Shown: positions 1-8,914 of the stretch, in pieces
Position numbering within the stretch: the stretch's first letter is position 1
How the letters are laid out: the number at the start of each line of letters is the position of its first letter
The notes under the pieces: model-generated
What the model saw: only the letters and a program-made list of their open reading frames with translations
Told to the model about the DNA's origin: nothing
The model's database searches: none
Source of the DNA: an uncultured Verrucomicrobiales bacterium
Lineage (GTDB): Bacteria; Verrucomicrobiota; Verrucomicrobiia; Verrucomicrobiales; Akkermansiaceae
DNA length: 64,000 nt
Direction: 5' to 3'
NCBI GenBank assembly: GCA_937893015.1
Contig: CALBJX010000094.1
Coordinates: forward strand, 62,001-126,000
Made by a program: the position numbers and the translations under genes

Positions 1-498
1 ATTCTCATGAAGGCGCAGGTCCCCTCGGCGGAGGCTCTTGTGCTCGGTCAGGCGGGCGTGGCCGACTGGTCGGAGCTGCTGCTTAAAAACGCGGGTGTCT
101 CGGACTTCCGTGCGCTGGCGGAAAAGTCGGCGGGGCACGCGCTGCCCGATGACACGCCCGCTTCCATCGGCGCGGCGGACTGGAAAGATTTCGTCCTTCG
201 CAGCAGCGGCCACGGCGATTTTCGCTCGCTGGTGCTGCATCAGGCCGATGCGCAGGATGAGCTCGCCCTCATCGCCCGCGCACAGGGCTTCGGCACCGCC
301 TTCGAGATGGTGCTGAAACAAATGGGCTACGACTCCCTCGACTCCGCCCGCGTGGTGGTAGAAGGCTCTATTATGGCCGCACAGGTCTACCAAGCCAACG
401 TAGCGGCGGGCTACCCCGTCAACACCCTCACGCCCGTTCCCTTCCTCTACACCGCCCCCAAGACTGTGGTGGATTCCGTGACAGCGGATGAAAAATAA
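1..498 (+). CDS. Unrecognised protein, possibly cut by the window edge
   Basis: The frame is open from base 1 and the first ATG is at 7, so the product is either 163 residues or the tail of a longer protein. No family is recognised. A short motif occurs twice: W-S-E-L-L-L-K-x-A-G-x-x-D-F-R-A-L from residue 21 and W-K-D-F-V-L-R-S-S-G-x-x-D-F-R-S-L from residue 59, which suggests small helical repeats. The gene ends 41 nt before an RND pump gene on the same strand, so the two are probably cotranscribed. An efflux adaptor would be the usual neighbour, but no lipoyl or barrel segment is visible here. Real gene likely; function unknown. Confidence 0.6.
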   Translation: MLMKAQVPSAEALVLGQAGVADWSELLLKNAGVSDFRALAEKSAGHALPDDTPASIGAADWKDFVLRSSGHGDFRSLVLHQADAQDELALIARAQGFGTAFEMVLKQMGYDSLDSARVVVEGSIMAAQVYQANVAAGYPVNTLTPVPFLYTAPKTVVDSVTADEK

Positions 499-539
499 AT
501 CAAAAATCATCAATCAAAAATCTTCAATCACAAATCCCC

Positions 540-3500
540 ATGTCTCCTTTCTTCATCAAGCACCCGATTATCGCAGCGGTGATTGCCATTGTGACGACCC
601 TGCTGGGTCTCATCAGTATGCTGGCGCTGCCCATCTCGCAGTACCCGGACATCACGCCGGTGACCATCGCCATGAGCGCGGCGTACCCCGGTGCCGATGC
701 GCAGCAGGTCGCGGAATCCGTCGCCACGCCCATCGAGCTCCAGCTCTCCGGCATCGAGGGCATGGACTACATGAACTCCACCTCCTCCAACAACGGGTCG
801 AGCAGCATCAACGTCATCTTTGAGCCCGGCACGGATGCCAACACCGCGCAGCAGCTCACCTACATGCGCTACAGCCAGGCTACCTCGCAGCTGCCCGCCA
901 CCGTGTCGCAGATGGGTATCAGCATCAAGCAGTCCTCGGGCCTGCCGCTCATGATTTACGCCATCGACTCCCCGCAGGGCTTCTATAACCCCATCGACCT
1001 CACGGGCTATACGTACATCAATCTGGTGGACCCGATTAAGCGCGTGGAAGGCGTGGGCGACGTGATGGTCTTCGGCGGCCGCTACGCCGTGCGCATCTGG
1101 CTCGACACCGAGAAAATGGCTCAGAAGGGCATCGCCGTCAACGAGGTGTACAACGCCGTCAATACACAGAACGCCATCAACCCCGGCGGCTCCGTGGGCG
1201 CGGAACCCATGCCCGACGGCCAGGAGTTCACCTACACCATCCGCAACCAAGGCCGCATGACCTCCATCGCGGAGTTCCGCGACATCATCGTGCGCCAGCA
1301 GGGCACCCAGGCCGTGCGCCTGAAGGATATCGCCCGCATCGAGCTGGGCTCCCAGTCCTACTCCATTGCCTCGCTCATGAACGGCAAGCCCTCCACCGCG
1401 CTCGCCGTCTACCAGAGCGCGGATGCCAACGCCATCGCCACCGTGGATGCCGTGAAAGCCCTGCTCGCCGAAAAGGAAAAATCCTACCCCGAGGGCATGC
1501 ACGGCTATGTCGCGCTGGACACGACGACGCCTGTGCGAGACTCCATCTCCGAGATTATCGAAACGCTGTTCGAGGCCCTCGTGCTCGTGGCCATCGTCGT
1601 GTTCGTCTTCCTGCAGGGCTGGCGCGCCACGCTCATCCCGCTCATCGCCGTGCCTGTCTCGCTGGTGACGACCTTCTGCTTCTTCCCCATGCTGGGCTTC
1701 TCGCTCAACACCATCTGCCTGCTCGGCATGGTGCTCGCCATCGGTCTGGTGGTGGATGATGCCATCGTGGTGGTGGAAGCCGTGGAAGCGCACCTCGACA
1801 AGGGCATGAACCCGCGCGAGGCCACCTTCGCCGCCATGAAGGAAGTGAGCGGCCCCGTGGTCGCCATCGCTCTGGTGCTGGCGGCGGTGTTCCTGCCCTC
1901 CGTGCTGCTGCCGGGTATCACGGGCACGCTCTTCCAGCAGTTCGCGGTCACGATTGCCGTGTCCATGCTGATTTCCGCGTTCAACGCGCTCACGCTCTCG
2001 CCCGCACTCGCCTCCCTGCTGCTGCGTTCCAAGGCGGGGCACAAGTCCCTGCTCACGCCGCTCTACAACCTCTTCAACAAGGGCTACGACAAGCTCGCGG
2101 CGGGCTTTGCCGCGGCGTGCCGCTTCCTCTGCCGCCGGCTCATCATCTCCATCCCCATGCTCGCGCTGCTCACGGCGGCCATCATCCCCGCCGCCAAGCA
2201 GGTGCCCGGCGGCTTCCTGCCGGATGAAGACCAAGGCTTCCTGATTGCGGGTCTCATCATGAAGCCCGGTGTCTCCCTGCAACGCCTGACGGAGCAGAGC
2301 AAGCTCGTGGAATCCGTTGTGCGACAGGATGACGCCGTGGACCTCGTCTGCTCCATCATCGGCATGAACCTCGTCAATGGTGTGCAGAGCACGAACGCCA
2401 GCACCTTCTTCATCCCGCTGAAGCCCTACGACGAACGCCCCGTGAACGAAAAGGGCAAGCACCCCACCGCCGCCGAGGTGCAGCAGCGCGTGACCGCTAA
2501 GCTCGCCATGTGCGGTGCGGACGGCATGAGCTTCGCCGTCTCCCCGCCCGCTATTCCCGGCGTGGGCACGGGCAACGGCATCTCCTTCGTGCTGGAGGAT
2601 CTGGAAGGGCAGGGCGTGGCTCCGCTCTACGAACAGGTCAAGAAGCTGGAGGGCGCACTCGCCTCTGACCCGCGCATCACGTCCGCCACGGACATGATGC
2701 TGCCCGCCGTGCCGCAGAAGAGTATTCGCATCGACAAGGACAAGTGCCTCGCGCAAGGTGTCAACTACGCGGAAGCAAACGCCCTGCTGCAATGCTTCAA
2801 CGGTTCGAGCTTCGTGAACTACTACACCGAGTTCGGCCAGCAGTGGCAGGTCTATCTGCAGGCCGAGGGCGAATCCCGCGCCAATACGGACATGATTGCC
2901 AACTTCTACGTCGCCAACGCGGCGGGGCAGTCCGTGCCGCTGAGCACGCTCGTCACCGTCACGGATATCGAGGACACCGAGTTCGTGCTGCACAACAATA
3001 TCTACAACTCCGGCAAGATTTCCGTGACCCCCGCGGAGGGCGTTTCCACCGCACAGGCCATGGCCGCCGTGGAGGAAATCTTCGATGCCACCATGGATAA
3101 GACCAAGTTCGGCATGGAGTATGTCGATATGTCCTTCCAAGAGAAGAAGGTCCAAAATGGTCTCGGCCTCGGCTCCATCTTCGCGCTTTCGGGCGTGTTC
3201 GCCTTCCTCATCATGGCGGCTCTGTATGAGAAGTGGACGCTTCCCATCGCCATTTTCCTCTCCGTGCCCGTCGCCGTGCTCGGTGCCTTCCTCGGGCTCT
3301 GGGCCTTCGGTATCGAGCTGAACCTCTACGCGCAAATCGGTTTGGTGATGCTCGTGGGCTTGGCGGCCAAGAACGCCATTCTCATTGTGGAGTTCGCCGT
3401 CTTGCAGATGGAGCGCGGCCAGTCCCTGCTGGATGCCGCCGTCTCCGCCGCCCGCATGCGTCTCCGCCCCATTCTGATGACCTCTTTCGCCTTCATCCTC

Positions 3501-3722
3501 GGCTGCGTGCCGCTGCTGACGGCGGCGGGTTCGGGTGCGCTTGCCCGCAACGCCATCGGCGTGGTGGTCGTCATCGGCATGAGCATCGCCTCCGCCGTGG
3601 GTATCTTCTTCATTCCCCCCTCCTTCGTCTTCATCATGCGCCTCTTCCGCTCCAAGGTGGAGAAGAAGCAGCATGGCGCTGACCCCGATGAGGTGAGCGC
3701 GTATGCGAAGCTCGAGGAGTAA
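540..3722 (+). CDS. RND multidrug efflux permease (AcrB/MexB-type, HAE1)
   Basis: Inner-membrane proton-driven drug exporter of 1060 residues, close to the usual 1040-1050. It starts S-P-F-F-I-K-H-P-I-I-A with the typical first membrane helix and the L-P-I-S-Q-Y-P-D-I motif. The proton-relay aspartates lie in G-L-V-V-D-D-A-I-V-V-V-E near residue 406 and the partner lysine in G-L-A-A-K-N-A-I-L near residue 942. Two large periplasmic loops follow helices 1 and 7. No adaptor or TolC gene is inside the window beside it; the adaptor may lie before base 1. The start has no Shine-Dalgarno sequence and sits behind an AT-rich AATC-type spacer like the one before the second RND gene at 62.4 kb. Family assignment is firm; substrate unknown. 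Confidence 0.95.
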   Translation: MSPFFIKHPIIAAVIAIVTTLLGLISMLALPISQYPDITPVTIAMSAAYPGADAQQVAESVATPIELQLSGIEGMDYMNSTSSNNGSSSINVIFEPGTDANTAQQLTYMRYSQATSQLPATVSQMGISIKQSSGLPLMIYAIDSPQGFYNPIDLTGYTYINLVDPIKRVEGVGDVMVFGGRYAVRIWLDTEKMAQKGIAVNEVYNAVNTQNAINPGGSVGAEPMPDGQEFTYTIRNQGRMTSIAEFRDIIVRQQGTQAVRLKDIARIELGSQSYSIASLMNGKPSTALAVYQSADANAIATVDAVKALLAEKEKSYPEGMHGYVALDTTTPVRDSISEIIETLFEALVLVAIVVFVFLQGWRATLIPLIAVPVSLVTTFCFFPMLGFSLNTICLLGMVLAIGLVVDDAIVVVEAVEAHLDKGMNPREATFAAMKEVSGPVVAIALVLAAVFLPSVLLPGITGTLFQQFAVTIAVSMLISAFNALTLSPALASLLLRSKAGHKSLLTPLYNLFNKGYDKLAAGFAAACRFLCRRLIISIPMLALLTAAIIPAAKQVPGGFLPDEDQGFLIAGLIMKPGVSLQRLTEQSKLVESVVRQDDAVDLVCSIIGMNLVNGVQSTNASTFFIPLKPYDERPVNEKGKHPTAAEVQQRVTAKLAMCGADGMSFAVSPPAIPGVGTGNGISFVLEDLEGQGVAPLYEQVKKLEGALASDPRITSATDMMLPAVPQKSIRIDKDKCLAQGVNYAEANALLQCFNGSSFVNYYTEFGQQWQVYLQAEGESRANTDMIANFYVANAAGQSVPLSTLVTVTDIEDTEFVLHNNIYNSGKISVTPAEGVSTAQAMAAVEEIFDATMDKTKFGMEYVDMSFQEKKVQNGLGLGSIFALSGVFAFLIMAALYEKWTLPIAIFLSVPVAVLGAFLGLWAFGIELNLYAQIGLVMLVGLAAKNAILIVEFAVLQMERGQSLLDAAVSAARMRLRPILMTSFAFILGCVPLLTAAGSGALARNAIGVVVVIGMSIASAVGIFFIPPSFVFIMRLFRSKVEKKQHGADPDEVSAYAKLEE

Positions 3723-3772
3723 CGGAGCCTGTAACGCGTCGGAAGAATATCATTCCTGCGAACATTATGAGC

Positions 3773-3792
3773 GCCTGAGAATCTCCTCAGGC
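3773..3792 (+). terminator. Possible hairpin after the RND pump gene
   Basis: A 7-bp stem (GCCTGAG/CTCAGGC) with a 6-nt loop lies 51 nt after the RND stop codon. No T run follows, so termination activity is doubtful. Confidence 0.3.
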
Positions 3793-3942
3793 TGCCCGTT
3801 GCCTTCGTGTGGTTCCCTGCGATATTGTACGGTATCGTCAACGATAAGGAATGGTTGACTTGCGGCAGAGGCGTGAAGAGGACTGCATCCCCATAAAAGC
3901 AGCAAGGAAACGCACGATCACACGCTCAGAATACAAGTAAGG

Positions 3943-4392
3943 TTAAGGCCGTCCGGCGAAACTGTCTAACGTGATGCCGTATTTACGACAGGTTCGGTAG
4001 GCGCAGTAGATGGGAATCATCGAAAAAGCCAACCATGCGGCACTCAACAGATACAAACCTGATAAGGAATCTTCCATAATCTCCGTTGGCTGATCGGGAT
4101 TGTAAAAAATGCGCAGGGTATCCCCTTCTGACAAAGGATTACTTTTGCGCCCGATGGGGCTCACGGCTGTTACCTTTTGGCCGTTTTTGCTTGTAAAAGC
4201 GACTTCCGGACGGAAATAATCTTCTTCTCCGAAATCCCCCAAGGAGAATCCGACAATCGTTGCGTTGGTGGTGTCCCAACAAGCCATTTTGTGCTCAACC
4301 TCCTGATAATTCCGAAAGGACTGATATAAAAAGAAGAGGGCGACTGATGAACACAAGAAAAACCTGATAAGAAACGATTGATTTATTTGCAT
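3943..4392 (-). CDS. DUF3592-like membrane protein
   Basis: A 149-residue protein with one membrane helix near residues 8-24 and another near 112-131. The region between them has the DUF3592 pattern: W-x-x-T-x-A-T-I-V-G, then a Y-F-R-P-E-V-A-F-x-S-x-x-G-Q segment, then G-D-T-L-R-I-F-Y-N-P-D-Q-P. Function of the family is not established. It is the last gene of a minus-strand operon, 11 nt after the PH-like gene at 4404-4928. The coding DNA is visibly AT-richer than most of the window, which may mark later acquisition. Confidence 0.65.
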   Translation of the reverse strand: MQINQSFLIRFFLCSSVALFFLYQSFRNYQEVEHKMACWDTTNATIVGFSLGDFGEEDYFRPEVAFTSKNGQKVTAVSPIGRKSNPLSEGDTLRIFYNPDQPTEIMEDSLSGLYLLSAAWLAFSMIPIYCAYRTCRKYGITLDSFAGRP

Positions 4393-4403
4393 ACCTACCG
4401 GAT

Positions 4404-4928
4404 TTAAGATTGACTTCGGGAATCCACCTGTGTTCTCACATATTCCGCTACATCTTGCGGGATAAACAATATCTTATAAGCTTTGCTTCGTGCGGCGGTG
4501 TCGATATCGGTCACATTTTTTTCACTATACAAAACTAAATCGCATAGACCACCGGTTTGTGCGTTCATATCAACATGATACAAATCCTTGTACATGTATG
4601 AAGAGGCATGTTGAAAAGCCTTCACGACGATTCTTTCATTGGTGACAACATACTCCGTCGTGCTCAACATCTTTTTGATGATGAAGGGTAAGAGCAAAAA
4701 GCCAAGACCCGAAATGATGATGATATCTGCGGCGGAAGAGATAAGGAGCATTATGTCCGCGGGTATCACTTTCGCGAAATCGGAGGTAGGTATCCACTTC
4801 GGTGTCAGAGCGACACATAGAAGAGAAAGTCCCACAACGACAGCTCCCGCCTGTTTAGCCGTAGAAACAGATAACTTTCCGGGTCGCCCCGTCCAAATCA
4901 TTTGCTCGTCTTTATGGAGTTTTATCAT
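4404..4928 (-). CDS. Bacterial PH-like domain membrane protein
   Basis: A 174-residue protein. The N-terminal L-H-K-D-E-Q-M-I-W-T-G-R-P-G, two hydrophobic helices around residues 26-45 and 60-84, and Y-V-V-T-N-E-R-I-V-V-K-A after them match the layout of bacterial membrane proteins with a PH-like (bPH2/YdbT-type) domain. Its ATG overlaps the TGA of the upstream gene by four bases (ATGA), so the two are probably translationally coupled. Role unknown; such domains are usually thought to work at the membrane surface. AT-rich codon use is shared with the downstream gene. Confidence 0.6.
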   Translation of the reverse strand: MIKLHKDEQMIWTGRPGKLSVSTAKQAGAVVVGLSLLCVALTPKWIPTSDFAKVIPADIMLLISSAADIIIISGLGFLLLPFIIKKMLSTTEYVVTNERIVVKAFQHASSYMYKDLYHVDMNAQTGGLCDLVLYSEKNVTDIDTAARSKAYKILFIPQDVAEYVRTQVDSRSQS

Positions 4929-6079
4929 TTCTCAACAGAGGATGGTGTGTTCAACTGCTGCACCAGAGCATGGATGGAGACACAGGAGGCGACGTATTCC
5001 ATGCCTTCTGATTCTCCCTGCTTTTCGCTCTTTTTGCTAAAGGAATCACCGCCGAACGTGGTCATAAGACGGGAGACGAAACCACTCGTGGGGGAGATGT
5101 GGATGTTGCCGACATCGGTGCCGGGGATTTGGCTCAGGCTGATGCTCGGCTTATCCTTTTCCCAAAAGATGCTTTTGGGCTTATCCGTTGCGTTGAGTCG
5201 GCAAAAGCGTTTCGTGGTGAGGAAGTAGTCGCAGGTTGCAAGGCGTTTTTTCTCGGTGCGGATAGCGCGGTAGCTCCACACACCCATCACCAGCCCCAAC
5301 AAGGCAAGCACCCCGCAGAAAAGGCGCAGGGAGCTATCCGTGACCTGCGTCAGCCCGACAAGCCCGCCCAGCCCGACAGCAAGGGTGACGAGGCAGACGG
5401 CGGTGCTGACCGCTCCTTTGCCGGAACGCCGCCACAACAGCTCGACCTGCGGTGCCGTGGCATACACGAGTTCTTCCCCCTCCTGCAGGAGGGTGCGGAG
5501 GGTTGCCAGATTTTGCTCGTAGAAGGTGGAATGATGCTGCTGCAACGCGTCATGCGTTGTGCTCGGCACCTCAGCGGCAGCGGTGGCGGGTTGGGGCGCG
5601 TCAACCATGCCGCGATCCGCGCTGAGGGGAGAATCCCAGTGAAAGTACTCCCAAAAGTTAGTGAAGGAGAAGGGGAACAGCGGGAAGAAGACGGCGGCGA
5701 CAAAGAGCAGAACGACCGATGCGTAGGAGGCCTTGAACAGCGCCCCGATATCCGCAAAGCCGCAGGCCTCGGGCAACGCCATCCGGAGGCCCGCCATGGC
5801 GAGGTAGAGGAGGGGAGGCACTACCAACAGAATCGGGCTGGTGAGCTTCGCCAGTTTGCCGTATCGCTTTTCTTCCTTTTGTTGCTTGGCCTCCCGGGAC
5901 ATCAGGAAGAGAGACGGGAGCCACCAAAGGAAGTTCCATGCCTCGGACGCAAGCACCAGAACGATGACCTGAAACACCAGCCCCTGCTGCATTTCTCCCT
6001 CCGGGCAAAGCAGCGCAAAAAGCCCCAATGCCAATCCGTATGAGACAACGAGAGTCGTTAAAGAAAACGGTTTGTTCAT
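4925..6079 (-). CDS. Multi-pass membrane protein with C-terminal PH-like domain
   Basis: The ATG at 6079 (M-N-K-P-F-S) is chosen over a TTG at 6127; the protein is then 384 residues. Four hydrophobic segments lie in the first 140 residues and two more around residues 210-260. The C-terminal part contains Y-F-L-T-T-K-R-F-C-R-L and resembles the PH-like segment of its coupled neighbour at 4404-4928. A linker rich in Ala, Pro and Gln (about 160-190) joins the halves. It is the first gene of the three-gene minus-strand operon. No enzyme motif is visible. Family placement is tentative. Confidence 0.55.
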   Translation of the reverse strand: MNKPFSLTTLVVSYGLALGLFALLCPEGEMQQGLVFQVIVLVLASEAWNFLWWLPSLFLMSREAKQQKEEKRYGKLAKLTSPILLVVPPLLYLAMAGLRMALPEACGFADIGALFKASYASVVLLFVAAVFFPLFPFSFTNFWEYFHWDSPLSADRGMVDAPQPATAAAEVPSTTHDALQQHHSTFYEQNLATLRTLLQEGEELVYATAPQVELLWRRSGKGAVSTAVCLVTLAVGLGGLVGLTQVTDSSLRLFCGVLALLGLVMGVWSYRAIRTEKKRLATCDYFLTTKRFCRLNATDKPKSIFWEKDKPSISLSQIPGTDVGNIHISPTSGFVSRLMTTFGGDSFSKKSEKQGESEGMEYVASCVSIHALVQQLNTPSSVEK

Positions 6080-6204
6080 CGCTGATGATTCGTGACGTGT
6101 AGATGTGAAGCTGTGGAGATGATGCAAGCCATCCGTGATTCCTGCCTCACGTGAGACGGCTTACATAAAGTATAAGCAGTCTCAGCCTCCCTTGCCACCC
6201 TTTT

Positions 6205-6285
6205 TTCTGCTTTTTTTCAAAAAAAAGTGTAGGCGGCGGTAAGGGAAAAATCATTTTTTTGTGTCTTTTTGAAAAAAAAGGTGTC
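6205..6285. other. Two T/A-run palindromes in the gap before hemW
   Basis: Within 80 bases there are two short palindromes, a T7-C-A8 run near 6211-6226 and a T5-G-A8 run near 6266-6279. Both could fold as A/T hairpins. They lie between divergently placed genes and might act as weak terminators or promoter UP-like tracts. The rest of this 254-bp gap shows nothing else recognisable. Confidence 0.3.
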
Positions 6286-6333
6286 AAGGACGGGTGAAAT
6301 CGTATATGCTCCGGGAAAAGCCCCCATCACTCC

Positions 6334-7536
6334 ATGAACCCATCGAGCCACAAGCCCTCCGACACGCAGATGGCGCCCGGTCTCCCCCAAGAAACGGGGG
6401 AGGCGACCGCAACAGGGCGTTTGGCCGCGCCGAGGGCGGGGCAGGGGGTGGGGCTGTACATCCACATCCCCTTCTGCCACCGCATCTGCCCGTACTGCGC
6501 GTTCTTCAAGCACACGCCGGGGCGGACGGATATGCGCGGCTTTGCGGAAGCCGTGGCGCGGGAGGCCGCGCTGCGCCTGCCCGAGGGCTTTGCTCCGACC
6601 ACGATGTACTGCGGCGGCGGCACACCGAGTATGCTCTCGCCCACGCATCTGGCGCTCATGGTGCAGGGGCTGCGCGAAACTGTGGATTTCTCCCGCGTGC
6701 AGGAATGGAGCTTTGAGGCGAACCCCGCCACCCTCACGCCCGCCAAGGTGCGGCAATGGCGCGAGCTGGGCATCACCCGCGTGTCGCTGGGCGTGCAGAG
6801 CTTCGAGCCCGAGCTGCTGAAGCTGCTGGGGCGCACCCACACCCCCGAACAGGTGGCGGCGGATATCGCGCTGCTGCGCGCGGAGGGAATTCCGCACATC
6901 AACATCGACCTCATGTTCTCCCTACCGGGGCAGAGCCTCGCCCAATGGGAGCACACGCTGGACGTTGCACTTGCTCTCGACCCCGACCACCTTTCCACCT
7001 ACAACCTCTCCTATGAGGAGGACACCGACTTTTTCCGCCACTACGGCGCGGAAGCGGGGGATGAGGAGACTGATGTCGCCCTCTTCCGTCTGACAGAGGA
7101 GAAATTAACCGCCGCGGGCTACCGCCACTACGAGATTTCCAACTACGCGAAGGAAGGGTGCCGCTCTCTGCACAATCTCGCTTGCTGGCGCGGCGAGGAC
7201 TACGCCGCCCTCGGCCCCGGTGCCGTCGGCTCCTGGCAGGGGCTGCGGTACCGCAACGCCGAGAACACGGATGACTACATCGCCGCTCTGAAAGCGGGCA
7301 CCCTCCCGCCCCATGATTGCGAGCACATCACCCCCGACGCCCGCCGCACCGAGCTGCTCGGCCTCATGCTCCGCACGGATGAAGGACTCCCCGCTGCCTT
7401 CCTCCGCCCGCAGGACGCCGCCTTCCTCGCCATGCTGCAAGAACAACACCTCGCCACCCTCGGCGAAGATGGTCGTCTCTACCTTACCACGGATGGTCGC
7501 CTCGTCGCCGATGAAATCGCCGTGGGGCTGATGTGA
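6334..7536 (+). CDS. hemW: HemW-type radical SAM heme chaperone
   Basis: A 400-residue member of the HemW (formerly coproporphyrinogen III oxidase-like) family, thought to bind heme and hand it to target proteins in the cytoplasm. The radical-SAM cluster motif C-H-R-I-C-P-Y-C uses Cys48, Cys52 and Cys55 after G-L-Y-I-H-I-P-F. Then come Y-C-G-G-G-T-P-S, the F-E-A-N-P segment and S-L-G-V-Q-S-F, all diagnostic. The first 38 residues before G-L-Y-I-H-I-P are longer than usual and low in complexity, so the true start could be internal (Met13). No Shine-Dalgarno sequence is visible. It appears monocistronic. Confidence 0.9.
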   Translation: MNPSSHKPSDTQMAPGLPQETGEATATGRLAAPRAGQGVGLYIHIPFCHRICPYCAFFKHTPGRTDMRGFAEAVAREAALRLPEGFAPTTMYCGGGTPSMLSPTHLALMVQGLRETVDFSRVQEWSFEANPATLTPAKVRQWRELGITRVSLGVQSFEPELLKLLGRTHTPEQVAADIALLRAEGIPHINIDLMFSLPGQSLAQWEHTLDVALALDPDHLSTYNLSYEEDTDFFRHYGAEAGDEETDVALFRLTEEKLTAAGYRHYEISNYAKEGCRSLHNLACWRGEDYAALGPGAVGSWQGLRYRNAENTDDYIAALKAGTLPPHDCEHITPDARRTELLGLMLRTDEGLPAAFLRPQDAAFLAMLQEQHLATLGEDGRLYLTTDGRLVADEIAVGLM

Positions 7537-7591
7537 GAGAGGAATGCTTTTCGGAATTTCCGAACGAATTGTGCGGTATTTCCGAATCTCC

Positions 7592-7620
7592 TTGAAAACG
7601 CGTACCATACTTGCTAATCT
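7592..7620 (+). promoter_or_regulatory. Sigma70-type promoter of the SPFH gene
   Basis: TTGAAA at 7592-7597, a 17-nt spacer ending in TGC, and TAATCT at 7615-7620. The -10 box ends only 8 nt before the ATG at 7629, so the leader would be 0-2 nt. Confidence 0.65.
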
Positions 7621-7628
7621 AGCCTTGT

Positions 7629-8675
7629 ATGAAACCCAATACACCCATTGATGCTGTGGTGGTGAAAGCCGCCTCTCCCTTTTCCAAGCTGGTGATTCCC
7701 GCGCTGGTGCTGGTCGGTGCGGCGGCGGTCATCGTAGGCTCTAACTGCTCCAACGAGCGCGTGGACGGCGGTTATGCCGCCTATGTGTACACGAACCCCA
7801 TCTTCGGCAAGAAGGAGTTCAAGGGTGTGCTCATGGGGCCGAGCGGCACGGGCTATGTGTGGCGACAGAAAGCCGTCAACATCTGCGTGACGCCTTACAC
7901 GATGTCCGAGGAGTTCGATGACATCCGCGCCTCCGACCAGCTCAAGATGAACGCGCAGGCCTACATGGTGTACCGCATCGACAAGAGCAAGGTCAAGGAG
8001 TTCGTGGAGCAGTACGGCGCGATTGCCGACACCCCGAACAATCCCGACGAAATCGCCAACGATGCGTATGAATCCTTCATCCGCCAGCCTTTCCGTACGG
8101 CGGTGCGCACGGCCATCGCCCGCTTCCGCGGGCTGGAAGCCCCTGCCAAAATCCCCGAGATTACGCAGATGGTGGAGGAAAGCCTGCGCAAGCAGCTCGC
8201 AGATTCCCCCTTCATTGTCGAGTCCGTCACCATCGGCTCCACCACGCCGCCCGAGTCCGTGACGCTGGGTATCACCAAAAAGGTGGAAGCCTCTCAGGAG
8301 TACGAGCGACAGGCTATTCAGCTGGAGATTGCCAAGCGTTCCGAGGAAATTGCGGATGCCGAAGGCCGCGCCAAGGCCAACCGCATGAATCAGGAAGCGC
8401 AGGGTGAACTCCTCCGCGCCAAGGCCGAAGCCGATGCCAAGCTCTACGCCCGACAGCAGGAGGCCGCCGCCCACCTCGCCATGAAGCGCGCCGAAGCCGA
8501 GGGTATGAAGCTGGAAGCCGAGGGTAAAAAGGCTCTCAACGATGCCATCGGCAACAACATCATCCGTATGGAGACCATCAACAACCTCGACAAGATTAAG
8601 TTCCCGAACATCCTTGCCGGCAGCGAGGCGGTGACGCCTCTCTTCGATGCTCTCCGCAACATCAAGAGCGAATAA
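7629..8675 (+). CDS. SPFH/band-7 (prohibitin-like) membrane protein
   Basis: A 348-residue protein with one N-terminal membrane helix (about residues 19-42). An SPFH/band-7 domain follows (about 45-220), then a long Ala/Glu/Lys-rich coiled-coil region (about 220-300; A-E-A-D-A-K-L-Y-A-R-Q-Q-E-A-A-A-H). This is the layout of prohibitin, HflK/C and flotillin relatives, which form ring-like scaffolds at membranes and often control proteases. No NfeD or FtsH partner is adjacent. It is monocistronic with its own promoter, and a strong hairpin lies at 8759-8790. Confidence 0.85.
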   Translation: MKPNTPIDAVVVKAASPFSKLVIPALVLVGAAAVIVGSNCSNERVDGGYAAYVYTNPIFGKKEFKGVLMGPSGTGYVWRQKAVNICVTPYTMSEEFDDIRASDQLKMNAQAYMVYRIDKSKVKEFVEQYGAIADTPNNPDEIANDAYESFIRQPFRTAVRTAIARFRGLEAPAKIPEITQMVEESLRKQLADSPFIVESVTIGSTTPPESVTLGITKKVEASQEYERQAIQLEIAKRSEEIADAEGRAKANRMNQEAQGELLRAKAEADAKLYARQQEAAAHLAMKRAEAEGMKLEAEGKKALNDAIGNNIIRMETINNLDKIKFPNILAGSEAVTPLFDALRNIKSE

Positions 8676-8689
8676 GTTTTTTCAATTTG

Positions 8690-8905
8690 TGATCAGAAAG
8701 ATGAGATTTGAAATTTTTGATTCGGAAATATAGTGCGGCTGTCGCCGCAAGGATAGAAAAACCTGTCTGACGTCAGCGTCAGACAGGTTTCCTTATACCG
8801 CGCCGTCCCGGTCTCGGCGGAGCCGCAGGTGAAGACGACAGGTGCGCGAATTCTCTAAATGACAAATCAAAAATCACAAATTTCTTATCACAAATTCATA
8901 TGGGG
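8690..8905. repeat. Inverted pair of AT-rich AATC-type repeats around a terminator
   Basis: The 239-bp gap between the SPFH and umuD genes holds AT-rich text at about 8695-8735. Its near-reverse complement is at about 8865-8903 (shared words AATTTGTGAT and TTTTTGATT). Between them lie a GC hairpin at about 8734-8749 (TGCGGC/GCCGCA) and the strong hairpin at 8759-8790. The same AATC-like words sit before the RND genes at 490-540 and 62426-62462. Confidence 0.5.
8759..8790. terminator. Bidirectional hairpin between SPFH gene and umuD
   Basis: A perfect 14-bp stem (AAACCTGTCTGACG and its complement) around a TCAG loop, with an A run before and a T run after. It can serve the plus-strand SPFH gene and the minus-strand recN-umuD unit. 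Confidence 0.75.
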
Positions 8906-8914
8906 TGCGCCTCG

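Noticed and set aside
528..3674. A 1048-codon open frame antisense to the RND pump
   Set aside because: It is His/Asp/Gly-rich with no domain, as expected for the mirror frame of GC-rich codons; the same effect gives a 1100-codon frame over 59138-62440 and an 800-codon frame over 32004-34403.
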